Positions 7,251 to 15,677 of a stretch of 33,948 bases of DNA are shown here, piece after piece. The stretch lies in contig RFPP01000022.1 of assembly GCA_009926065.1 (NCBI GenBank), forward strand, positions 1 through 33,948. Direction: 5' to 3'. Position numbers and translations under genes: made by a program. Source of the stretch: Flavobacteriaceae bacterium (GTDB lineage: Bacteria > Bacteroidota > Bacteroidia > Flavobacteriales > Flavobacteriaceae). Below the pieces are notes generated by a model. That model searched no databases and had not been told where the DNA came from. It saw only the letters and a program-made list of their open reading frames with translations. Numbering within the stretch: position 1 is the first letter of the stretch; each line of letters starts with the position of its first letter.

Positions 7251-8756
7251 ATGTCAAAGCAAGTTCGTGTTCGTTTTGCGCCAAGCCCCACAGGACCATT
7301 ACATATTGGTGGGGTTCGCACCGCGTTATTTAATTATTTATTTGCCAAAAAAAATGACGGTGTTTTCTTTTTAAGAATTGAAGATACCGATCAAAATAGA
7401 TTTGTTCCTGGAGCTGAAAGTTATATTTTGGAAGCTTTGGAATGGCTAGGAATTTCACCTGATGAAACGATTGAGAAAAATGAAAAATTTGGACCTTATC
7501 GTCAAAGTGAAAGAAAGCATTTGTACAAACAATATGCAGATCAGTTGATTAATTCAGGTTGGGCATATTATGCTTTTGATACTGCAGAAGCACTAGATTC
7601 ACATAGAAAACAACATGAAGAACAAGGCAAAACTTTTATTTACAATCATCATAATCGAGAAAAATTAGATACTTCTTTAGTTATTTCAAATGAAGAAACG
7701 GAAAAGAGAATTGCAAATGGAGAGGAATATGTAATCCGTTTTAAAACCCCTACTAATAAGACTTTGTATTTGCACGACATTATCAGAGGAGATATAAAGT
7801 TTGATACTAATTTATTAGACGATAAAGTATTATTTAAAAGTGATGGGATGCCTACCTACCATTTAGCGAACATTGTGGACGATCATTTAATGGAAACTTC
7901 TCACGTGATTCGAGGGGAAGAATGGTTGCCATCAATGCCTTTACACGTTTTATTGTACCGTGCATTGGGTTGGGAAGCGCCAGAATTTGCTCACTTGCCA
8001 CTTATTTTAAAACCTGTAGGAAATGGGAAATTATCCAAACGTGATGGAGACAAATTAGGGTTTCCGGTATTCCCTTTAGAATGGAAAACAAACGAAGGAA
8101 TTTCATCAGGCTATAGAGAAACGGGATTTTACCCTGAAGCGGTAATTAACTTTTTGGCCTTATTGGGGTGGAATGACGGAACAGAACAAGAATTGTTTTC
8201 TTTAGAAGAGTTAGTAAAAAAATTCGATTTAACTCGTGTACATAAAGCGGGGGCAAAATTTGATCCTGAAAAAAACAAATGGTTCAATCATCATTATTTA
8301 CAAATGCAAAGCGATGTAGATTTAGCAAAATCATATGCGCCGTTTTTAGAATCGAAAGGAATTTCTATTTCTGAAGAGCGATTAACAAAACTAGTTTCTT
8401 TAATAAAAGAACGTGCAAATTTCGTATCTGAATTTTGGTCGCTTTCTGATTACTTTTTCGAAGCGCCTACTTCCTACGATGAAAAAGCAACAAAAAACTG
8501 GAAAGAAGATACTGGCGATTTGATGAAACAATTAATTCTTGTTTTGGAAAGTATTAATGATTTTTGTTCAGAGAAAATAGAAACCATCGTAAAAGATTGG
8601 ATGGCTGAAAATGAAATTGGAATTGGAAAAATTATGCAACCGTTTCGATTGAGTTTGGTTGGCGCATTAAAAGGGCCACATCTTTTTGATATCGCTGCAT
8701 TTATCGGAAAACAAGAAACGATCAATCGAATTCAAAAAGCAATTTCGGTTTTATAG
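7251..8756 (+). CDS. gltX: Glutamyl-tRNA synthetase
   Basis: The 501-residue class I synthetase charges tRNA-Glu with glutamate. The nucleotide-binding motif is PSPTGPLHIGG (residues 11-21) and the KMSKS-equivalent loop is KLSKRDG (260-266). About 25 extra residues follow the KLSKRDG loop before the usual GFYPEAVINFLALLGW segment, an insertion I associate with Bacteroidota GltX. No zinc-binding cysteine cluster is visible in the acceptor-binding region. It is preceded by alkB on the same strand with a 74-bp gap holding its own promoter element. glnS lies convergently downstream, so the two related synthetases share one intergenic terminator. Confidence 0.97.
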   Translation: MSKQVRVRFAPSPTGPLHIGGVRTALFNYLFAKKNDGVFFLRIEDTDQNRFVPGAESYILEALEWLGISPDETIEKNEKFGPYRQSERKHLYKQYADQLINSGWAYYAFDTAEALDSHRKQHEEQGKTFIYNHHNREKLDTSLVISNEETEKRIANGEEYVIRFKTPTNKTLYLHDIIRGDIKFDTNLLDDKVLFKSDGMPTYHLANIVDDHLMETSHVIRGEEWLPSMPLHVLLYRALGWEAPEFAHLPLILKPVGNGKLSKRDGDKLGFPVFPLEWKTNEGISSGYRETGFYPEAVINFLALLGWNDGTEQELFSLEELVKKFDLTRVHKAGAKFDPEKNKWFNHHYLQMQSDVDLAKSYAPFLESKGISISEERLTKLVSLIKERANFVSEFWSLSDYFFEAPTSYDEKATKNWKEDTGDLMKQLILVLESINDFCSEKIETIVKDWMAENEIGIGKIMQPFRLSLVGALKGPHLFDIAAFIGKQETINRIQKAISVL

Positions 8757-8947
8757 GTTGGTTTTTGGAAAACTAAAGAAAACCTTAGTCAAAACTTAAA
8801 ATAAAAGCGTAGAATTAATTGTTTTTAAAAAGACAAGCGATTTGCCCTAAAAATTAAAAAAACTCTTAAAAACTCAGCTATAAAGGCCAATTTTAATCAT
8901 TTAAATTTATAACTCAACTTCATTCGATAGTTAAAATCAATAATAGA

Positions 8948-8972
8948 AAAAGCGCCTCAATTGGGCGCTTTT
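8948..8972. terminator. Bidirectional rho-independent terminator between gltX and glnS
   Basis: The inverted repeat AAAAGCGCC / GGCGCTTTT pairs perfectly over 9 bp around a 7-nt loop, with T-runs on both strands. It lies between two convergent genes, 20 bp beyond the glnS stop and 191 bp beyond the gltX stop, and can end both transcripts. Nothing else recognisable is seen in the rest of the 236-bp gap. Confidence 0.85.
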
Positions 8973-8992
8973 ATATTTGGAATAAAAAATTA

Positions 8993-11104
8993 TTATTTCA
9001 GTTCTTCTAAAACTATTTCATTCTTTTCAGACTGTCTTAATTCTGAAAGTTGTAAATTAAAAACGTTAAAATTATCGGTGTCATTTTTCAAATTGCGAAT
9101 CGCAAAAACTCGAACTGCGGGCATTTGACTTTTTAAGGACATGGAATATAATTTTGTTAAAACATCAGAATCGATATCTTTAAAATTAACTTTTTCAGAA
9201 AAATGTAAAATCAAATTTGAAAACAATAACGCATTATTATCGTTTTTCACGTTTTTAATAATCGTTTGACAAATCAAACTGAAATTATCGATGCTTTTTA
9301 TGGTTTTTATTATAACATCAAGAGTAACATTTGCAACAGCATCGTCTTTTTCTTTTACATATTTATTAATCTCTTTTTGCATCGACATCAATAAATTTTC
9401 TTCTTTTTTGCCTTTTTCTTCCCAAGCGTCTTTCAATCCAACAGTTCGATTGAATACCAAATTTTCAGCGGTTGAATCCTTATCAACGTTGAAATATCCA
9501 ATGCGTTGGAATTGGAATTTATCTCCTGGGTTAACGTTTGCCAAACTAGGTTCTACGAAGCCTTTTACGATTTGTAAAGAATTAGGATTCATAAATTCTA
9601 GGAAGTTTTTCTCTTTGTGACTGTCTGGCGCTTCATCAATAAACAAACGATCGTACATTCTAACTTCGGCTGGAATAGCGTGCTTAATCGAAACCCAATG
9701 TAAGGTTCCTGCCACTTTTTTCTGACTTGCTTCGCTTCCGCTTCCGCTTCTACTATCGCTGTCGTAAGTAACGTGAATTTCGGCAATATTACCTGCTGCA
9801 TCTTTTACAACGCTTTCCCCTTTAATGATATACGCGTTTTTCAAACGGACTTCTCGACCTAAAGACAAGCGGAAAAATTTAGCGGGCGCTTCTTCTAAAA
9901 AGTCTTCTCTTTCGATATATATTTCTCTTGAAAACGGTACTTTTCTATAACCTGCACTTTCATCTTCTTGGTTGTTTTCGGCGTCTAATAATTCTTCTTT
10001 CCCTTCAGGATAATTGGTAATTACCACTTTCACAGGATCTAAAACGGCCATAACTCGAGGAGCTGTTTTATTTAAATCTTCGCGCAAGCAAAATTCTAAA
10101 AGCGAAACGTTAATAACATTTTCGCGCTTAGCAACTCCAATGGTTTCGCAGAATTTACGAATAGAATTCGCGGTATATCCACGTCTTCTTAATCCTGAAA
10201 TGGTTGGCATTCTGGGATCGTCCCAACCATTTACAATATTTTCTTGAACTAATTGTAGGAGCTTTCGTTTACTCATTACAGTATAATTCAAGTTCAATCT
10301 TGCAAATTCGTATTGGTTTGGTCTTACTTTATATGTGTTAGACACTGAACTTGATTCAGTGCAAATCTGATCTAAAAACCAATTGTACAATTCGCGGTGC
10401 ATTACAAATTCGAGTGTGCAAATAGAATGTGATATTTGTTCAATATAGTCGCTTTCGCCGTGAGCGTAATCGTACATTGGATAGATTTTCCAATCGTTTC
10501 CTGTTCTGTGGTGATGGCGGTGTAAAATACGATACATCAAAGGATCGCGCATCAACATATTGGTAGATTTCATGTCAATTTTAGCTCTCAAAACGTGACT
10601 TCCTTCTGGGAAATCACCATTTTTCATCGCTTCAAATAAAGATAAATTTTCTTCTATCGAACGATTTCTGTAAGGTCCGTCAACTCCTGGTTGTGTAGGT
10701 GTTCCTTTTTGAGTAGCCATTTCTTCAGAGGATTGGCTGTCAACATAGGCCTTTCCTTTTTTTATCATTTCAACTGCCCAATCGTATAATTGTTGAAAAT
10801 AATCTGACGCGTATCTTTCTTCAGCCCATTCAAAACCAAGCCATTGCAAATCTTCTTTTATAGCGTCAACATATTCTTGTTCTTCTTTTGCGGGATTGGT
10901 ATCGTCAAAACGCAGATTAACCGGCGCATTGTAGCGCAATCCTAATCCAAAATTCAAACAAATTGATTTGGCATGGCCAATATGCAGATAGCCGTTGGGT
11001 TCTGGTGGAAATCGAAAGCGTAATTTATCTTGAGGAAAACCACTTGTTAAGCTATCTTCTATAATTTGTTCAATAAAATGAAGCGATTTATCTTCGGTTG
11101 ACAT
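8993..11104 (-). CDS. glnS: Glutaminyl-tRNA synthetase with C-terminal helical extension
   Basis: The 703-residue product charges tRNA-Gln directly with glutamine. The nucleotide-binding motif FPPEPNGYLHIGHAKS covers residues 32-47, the KMSKS-type loop is VMSKRKL (276-282), and the anticodon-binding beta barrels end at LVFNRTVGLKDAW near 560. This core matches the E. coli enzyme (about 550 residues). The last 140 or so residues (564-703) are an extra, mostly helical domain with no cysteines or catalytic motif that I recognise. It may aid tRNA binding, as appended domains do in other GlnRS enzymes such as the YqeY domain of Deinococcus; homology to that domain is not established here. An exact TAnnTTTG element lies upstream on the minus strand. 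Confidence 0.95.
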   Translation of the reverse strand: MSTEDKSLHFIEQIIEDSLTSGFPQDKLRFRFPPEPNGYLHIGHAKSICLNFGLGLRYNAPVNLRFDDTNPAKEEQEYVDAIKEDLQWLGFEWAEERYASDYFQQLYDWAVEMIKKGKAYVDSQSSEEMATQKGTPTQPGVDGPYRNRSIEENLSLFEAMKNGDFPEGSHVLRAKIDMKSTNMLMRDPLMYRILHRHHHRTGNDWKIYPMYDYAHGESDYIEQISHSICTLEFVMHRELYNWFLDQICTESSSVSNTYKVRPNQYEFARLNLNYTVMSKRKLLQLVQENIVNGWDDPRMPTISGLRRRGYTANSIRKFCETIGVAKRENVINVSLLEFCLREDLNKTAPRVMAVLDPVKVVITNYPEGKEELLDAENNQEDESAGYRKVPFSREIYIEREDFLEEAPAKFFRLSLGREVRLKNAYIIKGESVVKDAAGNIAEIHVTYDSDSRSGSGSEASQKKVAGTLHWVSIKHAIPAEVRMYDRLFIDEAPDSHKEKNFLEFMNPNSLQIVKGFVEPSLANVNPGDKFQFQRIGYFNVDKDSTAENLVFNRTVGLKDAWEEKGKKEENLLMSMQKEINKYVKEKDDAVANVTLDVIIKTIKSIDNFSLICQTIIKNVKNDNNALLFSNLILHFSEKVNFKDIDSDVLTKLYSMSLKSQMPAVRVFAIRNLKNDTDNFNVFNLQLSELRQSEKNEIVLEELK

Positions 11105-11123
11105 AATTTTTATTTAATTTTAG

Positions 11124-11131
11124 CAAAGGTA
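11124..11131 (-). promoter_or_regulatory. Bacteroidota-type -7 element upstream of glnS
   Basis: TACCTTTG on the minus strand is an exact TAnnTTTG match, 19 bp before the glnS ATG. The same 8-mer is found upstream of tatA at 16338-16345. Confidence 0.45.
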
Positions 11132-11136
11132 AAAAA

Positions 11137-11236
11137 GTTTAAGGTTTATTGTTTAATGTTTATCAATAAACCGATAAAAAAACTAAGGAATGCAAAAGAA
11201 CTTCAATTCTTAAACACTTAACTTTAAACCTTAAAC
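11137..11236. repeat. Inverted repeat arms in the glnS-folB gap
   Basis: GTTTAAGGTTTA at 11137-11148 and its exact reverse complement TAAACCTTAAAC at 11225-11236 lie 76 bp apart between divergent glnS and folB. Looser GTTTAA-type words extend the similarity on both arms. The composition is simple, so it may be a chance product of T/A-rich sequence or a degenerate repeat. Confidence 0.4.
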
Positions 11237-11254
11237 ATTTAAACAAAAAACAAA

Positions 11255-11614
11255 ATGGGTACTATAAAATTACAAAATATAAGAACGTTTTCCTTTCACG
11301 GGTGTTTGGTTGAAGAAAGTAAAATAGGTTCGAATTACTCAGTTGATTTAGAAATTAAAACTGATTTAAGAAAATCGTGCCTTTCAGACAACCTAAAAGA
11401 TACGGTTGATTATGTGTTGTTGAACCGAATTGTAGTGGAGGAAATGGCAATCCGATCGAATTTATTAGAGCATGTAGGACACAGAATTATTGTGAGAACT
11501 TTTGCTGAAATCCCTTCGGTATCTAGAATTCTATTACGGGTTTCCAAATTAAATCCGCCAATTGGTGGAGATGTTGAAGCTGTTAGTATTGAATTGGAAG
11601 AATATAGAAATTAG
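11255..11614 (+). CDS. folB: Dihydroneopterin aldolase (folate synthesis)
   Basis: The 119-residue product fits FolB, which cleaves dihydroneopterin to 6-hydroxymethyl-dihydropterin and glycolaldehyde in folate biosynthesis. It has the N-terminal FHGCLVEESKIG segment (residues 14-25) with the conserved Gly and Glu, the DTVDYVLLNRIV helix and the C-terminal RVSKLNPPIGG segment that carries the active-site lysine in this family. Length is normal. No other folate gene is adjacent; it stands alone between glnS (divergent) and tRNA-Cys. Confidence 0.93.
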   Translation: MGTIKLQNIRTFSFHGCLVEESKIGSNYSVDLEIKTDLRKSCLSDNLKDTVDYVLLNRIVVEEMAIRSNLLEHVGHRIIVRTFAEIPSVSRILLRVSKLNPPIGGDVEAVSIELEEYRN

Positions 11615-11671
11615 GATTTAATACCAAATTAAATAATTGAAGATATAAAATTTAAAATTCAAAATAATTTC

Positions 11672-11679
11672 TATATTTG
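11672..11679 (+). promoter_or_regulatory. Bacteroidota-type -7 element for tRNA-Cys
   Basis: TATATTTG matches TAnnTTTG exactly and lies 16 bp before the tRNA 5' end, a normal distance for a stable RNA promoter in this phylum. No good -33 TTG at standard spacing was found. Confidence 0.5.
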
Positions 11680-11695
11680 CAATCCGTTAAATAAT

Positions 11696-11766
11696 GGCGT
11701 CGTGGCCGAGCGGCTAGGCTGGGCTCTGCAAAAGCTCCTACTCCGGTTCGAATCCGGACGATGCCT
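11696..11766 (+). tRNA. tRNA-Cys (anticodon GCA)
   Basis: The sequence folds as a complete 71-nt cloverleaf. The acceptor arm pairs GGCGTCG with CGATGCC (one G-T pair), the D-stem is GCC/GGC, and the anticodon stem is GGGCT/AGCTC around loop CTGCAAA with anticodon GCA. The variable loop is 4 nt and the T-arm is TCCGG-TTCGAAT-CCGGA. The discriminator base is T, as expected for cysteine tRNA. The CCA end is not encoded. Confidence 0.95.
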
Positions 11767-11769
11767 CTA

Positions 11770-11799
11770 AAGCCTTCAAGGAAACTTGAGGGTTTTTTT
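11770..11799 (+). terminator. Rho-independent terminator of tRNA-Cys (copy 1)
   Basis: The stem CCTTCAAG / CTTGAGGG closes a GAAA tetraloop and is followed by seven T. It begins a few bases after the tRNA 3' end. An identical copy lies 90 bp downstream. Confidence 0.88.
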
Positions 11800-11859
11800 G
11801 TTTAAATTTTTAGAAAAAATTGATTAAAGTTATGTTCGAATCCGAACGATATGATTCTA

Positions 11860-11889
11860 AAGCCTTCAAGGAAACTTGAGGGTTTTTTT
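11860..11889 (+). terminator. Duplicate terminator (copy 2)
   Basis: The hairpin, GAAA tetraloop and T-run are identical to the copy at 11770-11799, here downstream of a decayed tRNA T-arm fragment. It can act as a backup stop for the tRNA-Cys transcript. Confidence 0.8.
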
Positions 11890-11930
11890 ATATGTCATTC
11901 TGACGAAGGATAGTATATTGAAAAAAAATA

Positions 11931-12000
11931 ATTAAAGTAAGGTTAGAATCAGTAAAGATTAGATACTTCAAAGATCTTGAAATGTGGTTTTTTTAATTTT
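11931..12000 (+). repeat. Degenerate third copy of the tRNA-tail/terminator unit
   Basis: ATTAAAGTAAGGTTAGAATC (11931-11950) matches ATTAAAGTTATGTTCGAATC before copy 2 (11823-11842) at 17 of 20 positions. It is followed by CTTCAAAGATCTTGAA and a T-run, resembling a worn version of the terminator hairpin. It abuts the 3' end of the LysE-type gene at 12009. Confidence 0.4.
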
Positions 12001-12008
12001 TTTGGGTT

Positions 12009-12686
12009 CTACTCTATCTTCTCCAGCGCCTTTTTTACTATTTTTTGATCGCTAGGAAACCATCCTTGAAGCATTATAGCTATTCCAAAAAGTATCAATA
12101 AAACACTAATTATCTTTTTTATATTTAGGATGTTTTTTGGAGTCATTTTATGTTTTAATTGTTTGGCTAATAATATTTTACCCATATCAACAATTAAATA
12201 AGTAATAATTAAGGAACCGAAAAAAGTAATCATTCTGGAAGTTTCTAATTCTAGTTTTGGTCCTACCGTAATTAATATTAAAAACCAGAAAAGTAAAACG
12301 CCAACATTAATAAAATTCAATAAAAATCCTTTAATGAATAAGGCTTGGTAATTTATTTTTTGGAAGACTATTTTAATCTCTTCTTCAGAAACTTCGTTTT
12401 TTAATTTATTAAGTTTAATAAAAGAGATTATTCCATATGTGAGCATTAAAATTCCTCCGAAAATAAATATTGCAGGGTCGTTTTTTAAATTCTGTATTAA
12501 TTTATAACTGCTAAAATAAGCAATCAATATAAATAAAATATCAGCAAAAACTACTCCCAAGTCAAAAACTAAAGCAGCTTTAAATCCTTTAACAGCACTA
12601 GTTTCAAGTAATACAAAGAAAACTGGGCCAATTAAAAAACTTAAAAATATTCCAAGTGGAATGGCTGTTAAAATATCTTGAATCAT
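12009..12686 (-). CDS. LysE/RhtB-family exporter
   Basis: This 225-residue membrane protein has about six hydrophobic segments. Its N-terminus, with IPLGIFLSFLIGPVFFVLLE followed by KGFKAALVFDLGVVFADI, is characteristic of the LysE translocator family, which exports amino acids and related small molecules. The substrate cannot be assigned from sequence. It lies 53 bp downstream of rnr on the same strand and may be cotranscribed with it. Coding sequence here and in rnr is more A/T-rich than in mnmG or glnS. Confidence 0.88.
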   Translation of the reverse strand: MIQDILTAIPLGIFLSFLIGPVFFVLLETSAVKGFKAALVFDLGVVFADILFILIAYFSSYKLIQNLKNDPAIFIFGGILMLTYGIISFIKLNKLKNEVSEEEIKIVFQKINYQALFIKGFLLNFINVGVLLFWFLILITVGPKLELETSRMITFFGSLIITYLIVDMGKILLAKQLKHKMTPKNILNIKKIISVLLILFGIAIMLQGWFPSDQKIVKKALEKIE

Positions 12687-12739
12687 TTAATTTTATTGAT
12701 TGTTATATTCAAATATATAATTAAAAAATGAATTTAAAA

Positions 12740-14920
12740 TTATTCTTTTTCTCTTATAAAATGAAAATCTAATTGTTTTTTAACTAAATCGGCGTTTTTT
12801 ACTTTTACATAAATTTCATCTCCTAATTGCAATAAATTATGTGTTGTAGCGCCAACTAAAGCATATTGTTTTTCATCAAAAGTATAATAATCATCTTTAA
12901 TTTCTCTGATTCTTACCATTCCCTCACATTTGTTTTCTATAATTTCTACGAAAATTCCCCACTCGGTAACTCCTGAAATTACTCCTAAAAATTCTTGATC
13001 TTTATGGTCTTGCATATAGCGAACTTGCATGTATTTTATACTGTCGCGCTCGGCATGTGTTGCTAGATTTTCCATATTTGATGAGTGTAAACATTTAATT
13101 TCATAAGTTTCTTCATCTGCTGATTTTCCACCATCTAAATAATATTGTAGTAATCGATGTACCATAACATCTGGATAACGACGAATGGGTGATGTAAAAT
13201 GAGAATAGTAATCAAATGCTAATCCGTAATGTCCAATATTATCAGTTGAATATTTAGCTTTACTCATACTTCGAATCGCTAAAGTATCTATTAAATTCTG
13301 CTCTTTTTGACCTTGAACGTCGTTTAATAATTTATTTAAAGACATTGAAATATCGCCTTTTGATTTAAAATTAATACTGTAACCAAATTTTGAAATCACA
13401 TTTTGAAGCGCTATTAATTTATCATCATTAGGTTCATCGTGAATTCTATAAATAAAAGTTTTCTTTTGTTTTCCTATAAATTCTGCTACTTTTTTATTTG
13501 CTAAAAGCATGAATTCTTCAATCAAATGATTTGCATCTTTTGAAGTTTTAAAGAAAACCCCTATAGGTTCATGATTGGTATTTAAATTGAATTTCACTTC
13601 TACTTTATCAAATGAAATAGCACCTTGAGCCATTCTATTTTTTCTTAAAATTTTAGCTAATTCATCTAATTTAATAATAGCATTTACAATCTCATCTGAA
13701 ACTTTATAAGCAGCTCCAGTTATTGATGTTTCTATTGGAATAATATTATTGTTAGTTTCAATAATATATTGTGCTTCCTCGTAGGCAAATCGTTGATTAG
13801 AATAAATTACCGTTCTTCCAAACCAATTATTTATTACTTGCGCTTTTTCGTTTATTTCAAAAATAGCGGAGAAGGTATATTTTTCTTCATTTGGTCGTAA
13901 GGAACAAGCAAAATTAGATAATACTTCCGGTAACATTGGAACTACACGATCTACTAAATATATAGAAGTGGCGCGTTGGTAAGCTTCATCATCTAATATA
14001 GTACCTTCTTGTAAATAGTAGGAAACATCGGCAATATGAATTCCAACTTCGTAATTTCCATTTTCTAATTTTTTAAAAGATAATGCATCATCAAAATCTT
14101 TAGCGTCTTTTGGATCAATAGTAAAAGTTAAAGTATCACGAAAATCTCTCCTTTTTTTTATTTCACTTTCTTTTATTGAGGTGTCTATTTTTTTAGCGTA
14201 TAATTCTACTTCTAATGGAAATTCTGCAGGTAAGCCATATTCAGCTAAAATAGCGTGAATTTCAGTGTTATGTTCTCCTTGTTTTCCTAAAATTTTAATT
14301 ACTTTTCCAAAAGGACTATCAGCTCTTGTAGGCCAATCTTCTATCTGAACTAAAACTACATCACCGTTTTCAGCATCTCCTAATTTATCTTTTGAAATAA
14401 AAATATCAGTATACATTTTAGGATTTGCAGTCGATACAAATGCAAAGTTTTTCTGAATATCAATTACCCCAACAAAATCAGTTTTCTTTCTTTCTATTAT
14501 TTCAATTACTTCACCTTCTACACGTTTTCCTTTTCTACGATTGTAAACATATACTTTTACTTTATCACCATCTAAAGCATGATTTAAATTATTGGTTGGA
14601 ATAAATACATCATCTTTAAAATCTGGAGAAATAAAGTAGGCTGTTTTTCTTCCAGTCATATCAATTACACCTTCTGAATAATCTTTACTACTTTCAATAA
14701 TTAAATATTTTCCAGGTTCTGATTCTGTAATTTGTTTTTGAGCTGCTAAAATCTTTAAATCTTTAATTATTTGATTTCTACTTTGTGTATCATCTAATTC
14801 TAATTTAGCTGCTATTTGTTTGTAGTTGAAGGATTTATTACTATTTTGATTTAGTATTTTTAATATTTTTTTTGTAAAATCAAGCTTATTTTTATCTGAT
14901 TTTCTTAATCTTTTACTCAT
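12740..14920 (-). CDS. rnr: Ribonuclease R (RNB-family 3'-5' exoribonuclease)
   Basis: This 726-residue processive exoribonuclease degrades structured RNA. The domain order is typical: a basic N-terminal winged-helix region (about 10-75), two cold-shock-type RNA-binding domains (about 80-215), the RNB catalytic domain, and a C-terminal S1 domain (about 640-722). The catalytic aspartates lie in IDPKDAKDFDDAL at 268-280. The downstream HYGLAFDYYSHFTSPIRRYPD signature is intact. It lies immediately left of the large AT-rich gap proposed as oriC and is transcribed away from it. Codon use is strongly A/T-ending. Confidence 0.97.
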   Translation of the reverse strand: MSKRLRKSDKNKLDFTKKILKILNQNSNKSFNYKQIAAKLELDDTQSRNQIIKDLKILAAQKQITESEPGKYLIIESSKDYSEGVIDMTGRKTAYFISPDFKDDVFIPTNNLNHALDGDKVKVYVYNRRKGKRVEGEVIEIIERKKTDFVGVIDIQKNFAFVSTANPKMYTDIFISKDKLGDAENGDVVLVQIEDWPTRADSPFGKVIKILGKQGEHNTEIHAILAEYGLPAEFPLEVELYAKKIDTSIKESEIKKRRDFRDTLTFTIDPKDAKDFDDALSFKKLENGNYEVGIHIADVSYYLQEGTILDDEAYQRATSIYLVDRVVPMLPEVLSNFACSLRPNEEKYTFSAIFEINEKAQVINNWFGRTVIYSNQRFAYEEAQYIIETNNNIIPIETSITGAAYKVSDEIVNAIIKLDELAKILRKNRMAQGAISFDKVEVKFNLNTNHEPIGVFFKTSKDANHLIEEFMLLANKKVAEFIGKQKKTFIYRIHDEPNDDKLIALQNVISKFGYSINFKSKGDISMSLNKLLNDVQGQKEQNLIDTLAIRSMSKAKYSTDNIGHYGLAFDYYSHFTSPIRRYPDVMVHRLLQYYLDGGKSADEETYEIKCLHSSNMENLATHAERDSIKYMQVRYMQDHKDQEFLGVISGVTEWGIFVEIIENKCEGMVRIREIKDDYYTFDEKQYALVGATTHNLLQLGDEIYVKVKNADLVKKQLDFHFIREKE

Positions 14921-15167
14921 AGTTCTTTCTTATAAGGTTGAAATTTACAAAATACTTTACAGTTCATTGTAGATAAATATTATTATTAAATAAATTAAAA
15001 TAATTTAATAAGATAAATTTCAAAAATCTAAATTAAGATGATATTTTAAAAAAAATATAAAATTTAAGATTAATGTTATCAACAAGTACTAAAAACAATA
15101 AAAATAAAATTTAATTTAAAATTATTTTATAATGGTTATTATTGCTTGTTAATAGTTATTATAAGTT

Positions 15168-15187
15168 TATTTCATATATATGAAATA
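15168..15187. repeat. Perfect 20-bp palindrome in the AT-rich gap
   Basis: TATTTCATAT is followed directly by its reverse complement ATATGAAATA. It lies between the two clusters of DnaA-box-like words. It could be a protein-binding site or a cruciform-prone sequence; no known operator is recognised. Confidence 0.6.
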
Positions 15188-15644
15188 TTAAGTTATAATT
15201 ATTTACCACAAGTTATAAACAACCTAATTTTATATAAAACAGTTTGAAATTAAGAATTTTTAATTTTAATTAACAACGGTTAATAATTAAAAACAACACT
15301 ATTTTGTAGATAATTCAAATTTCAAAATTTGTTAATAAACAGAAAATAATTTGTAATAACTTTTATAAAAATTATTCAAACTTTTATTGTTTTATTCAAA
15401 GTAATTTTTGCTTATAAATTTTTATCAAACCTCAAAAAAAACTTATTATTTTATATATAAAGTTATAAACATTTAATGTTAAATTAATATAAACTGATTA
15501 TCAATAAGTTAAGAATTTATATTAACATTATAAAAAATTAACATATTTATTATATAAAATAAATAGATAAAATTTAATAAGTATTGATTATTAGGTGTTT
15601 ATAATTTATTTAATTTATTACCTCAATTACCAGTTAAGATTTGG

Positions 15645-15652
15645 TAAATTTG
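15645..15652 (+). promoter_or_regulatory. Bacteroidota-type -7 element for rpiB
   Basis: TAAATTTG is an exact TAnnTTTG match 25 bp before the rpiB ATG, at the right edge of the AT-rich gap. Confidence 0.4.
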
Positions 15653-15677
15653 TAAAAAATAAACAATAATTTTAGTT

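Larger units (their letters stand above)
11766..11889 (+). repeat. 34-bp direct repeat pair carrying the terminator
   Basis: Positions 11766-11799 and 11856-11889 are identical over 34 bp, from TCTAAAGCC through the hairpin to the T-run. Just before each copy, GTTCGAATCCGGACGAT (11746-11762, the tRNA T-arm and acceptor) and GTTCGAATCCGAACGAT (11834-11850) differ at one base. The duplicated unit therefore includes the 3' part of the tRNA gene and its terminator. Confidence 0.9.
14921..15677. other. Candidate chromosomal replication origin (oriC), 757-bp AT-rich non-coding region
   Basis: No gene is seen in this gap, which is almost entirely A and T. DnaA-box-like 9-mers related to TTATCCACA occur on both strands: TTATCTACA at 14968-14976 (minus) and 15305-15313 (minus), TTATCAACA at 15076-15084 (plus), and weaker TTATAAACA at 15213-15221 and 15463-15471, and TTATCAATA at 15498-15506. 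A perfect 20-bp palindrome lies at 15168-15187. Genes to the left are mostly on the minus strand and those to the right almost all on the plus strand, as expected for bidirectional replication from here. The parS cluster and mnmG lie 13-15 kb away. dnaA is not adjacent. AT richness alone makes some motif matches likely by chance, so this stays a candidate. Confidence 0.6.

Noticed and set aside
7902..7907. CACGTG core inside gltX as a possible fourth parS site
   Set aside because: The flanks (TCT...ATTC) match the 16-bp consensus poorly; only the core is shared.
11137..11236. 12-bp inverted arms before folB as transposon ends
   Set aside because: The 76 bp between them contain no gene, there is no target-site duplication, and the composition is simple T/A/G.
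14921..15677. A CRISPR array or small genes in the AT-rich gap
   Set aside because: No regularly spaced repeats are present; stop codons are dense in all frames, and short words such as AGTTATAAACA recur only twice.
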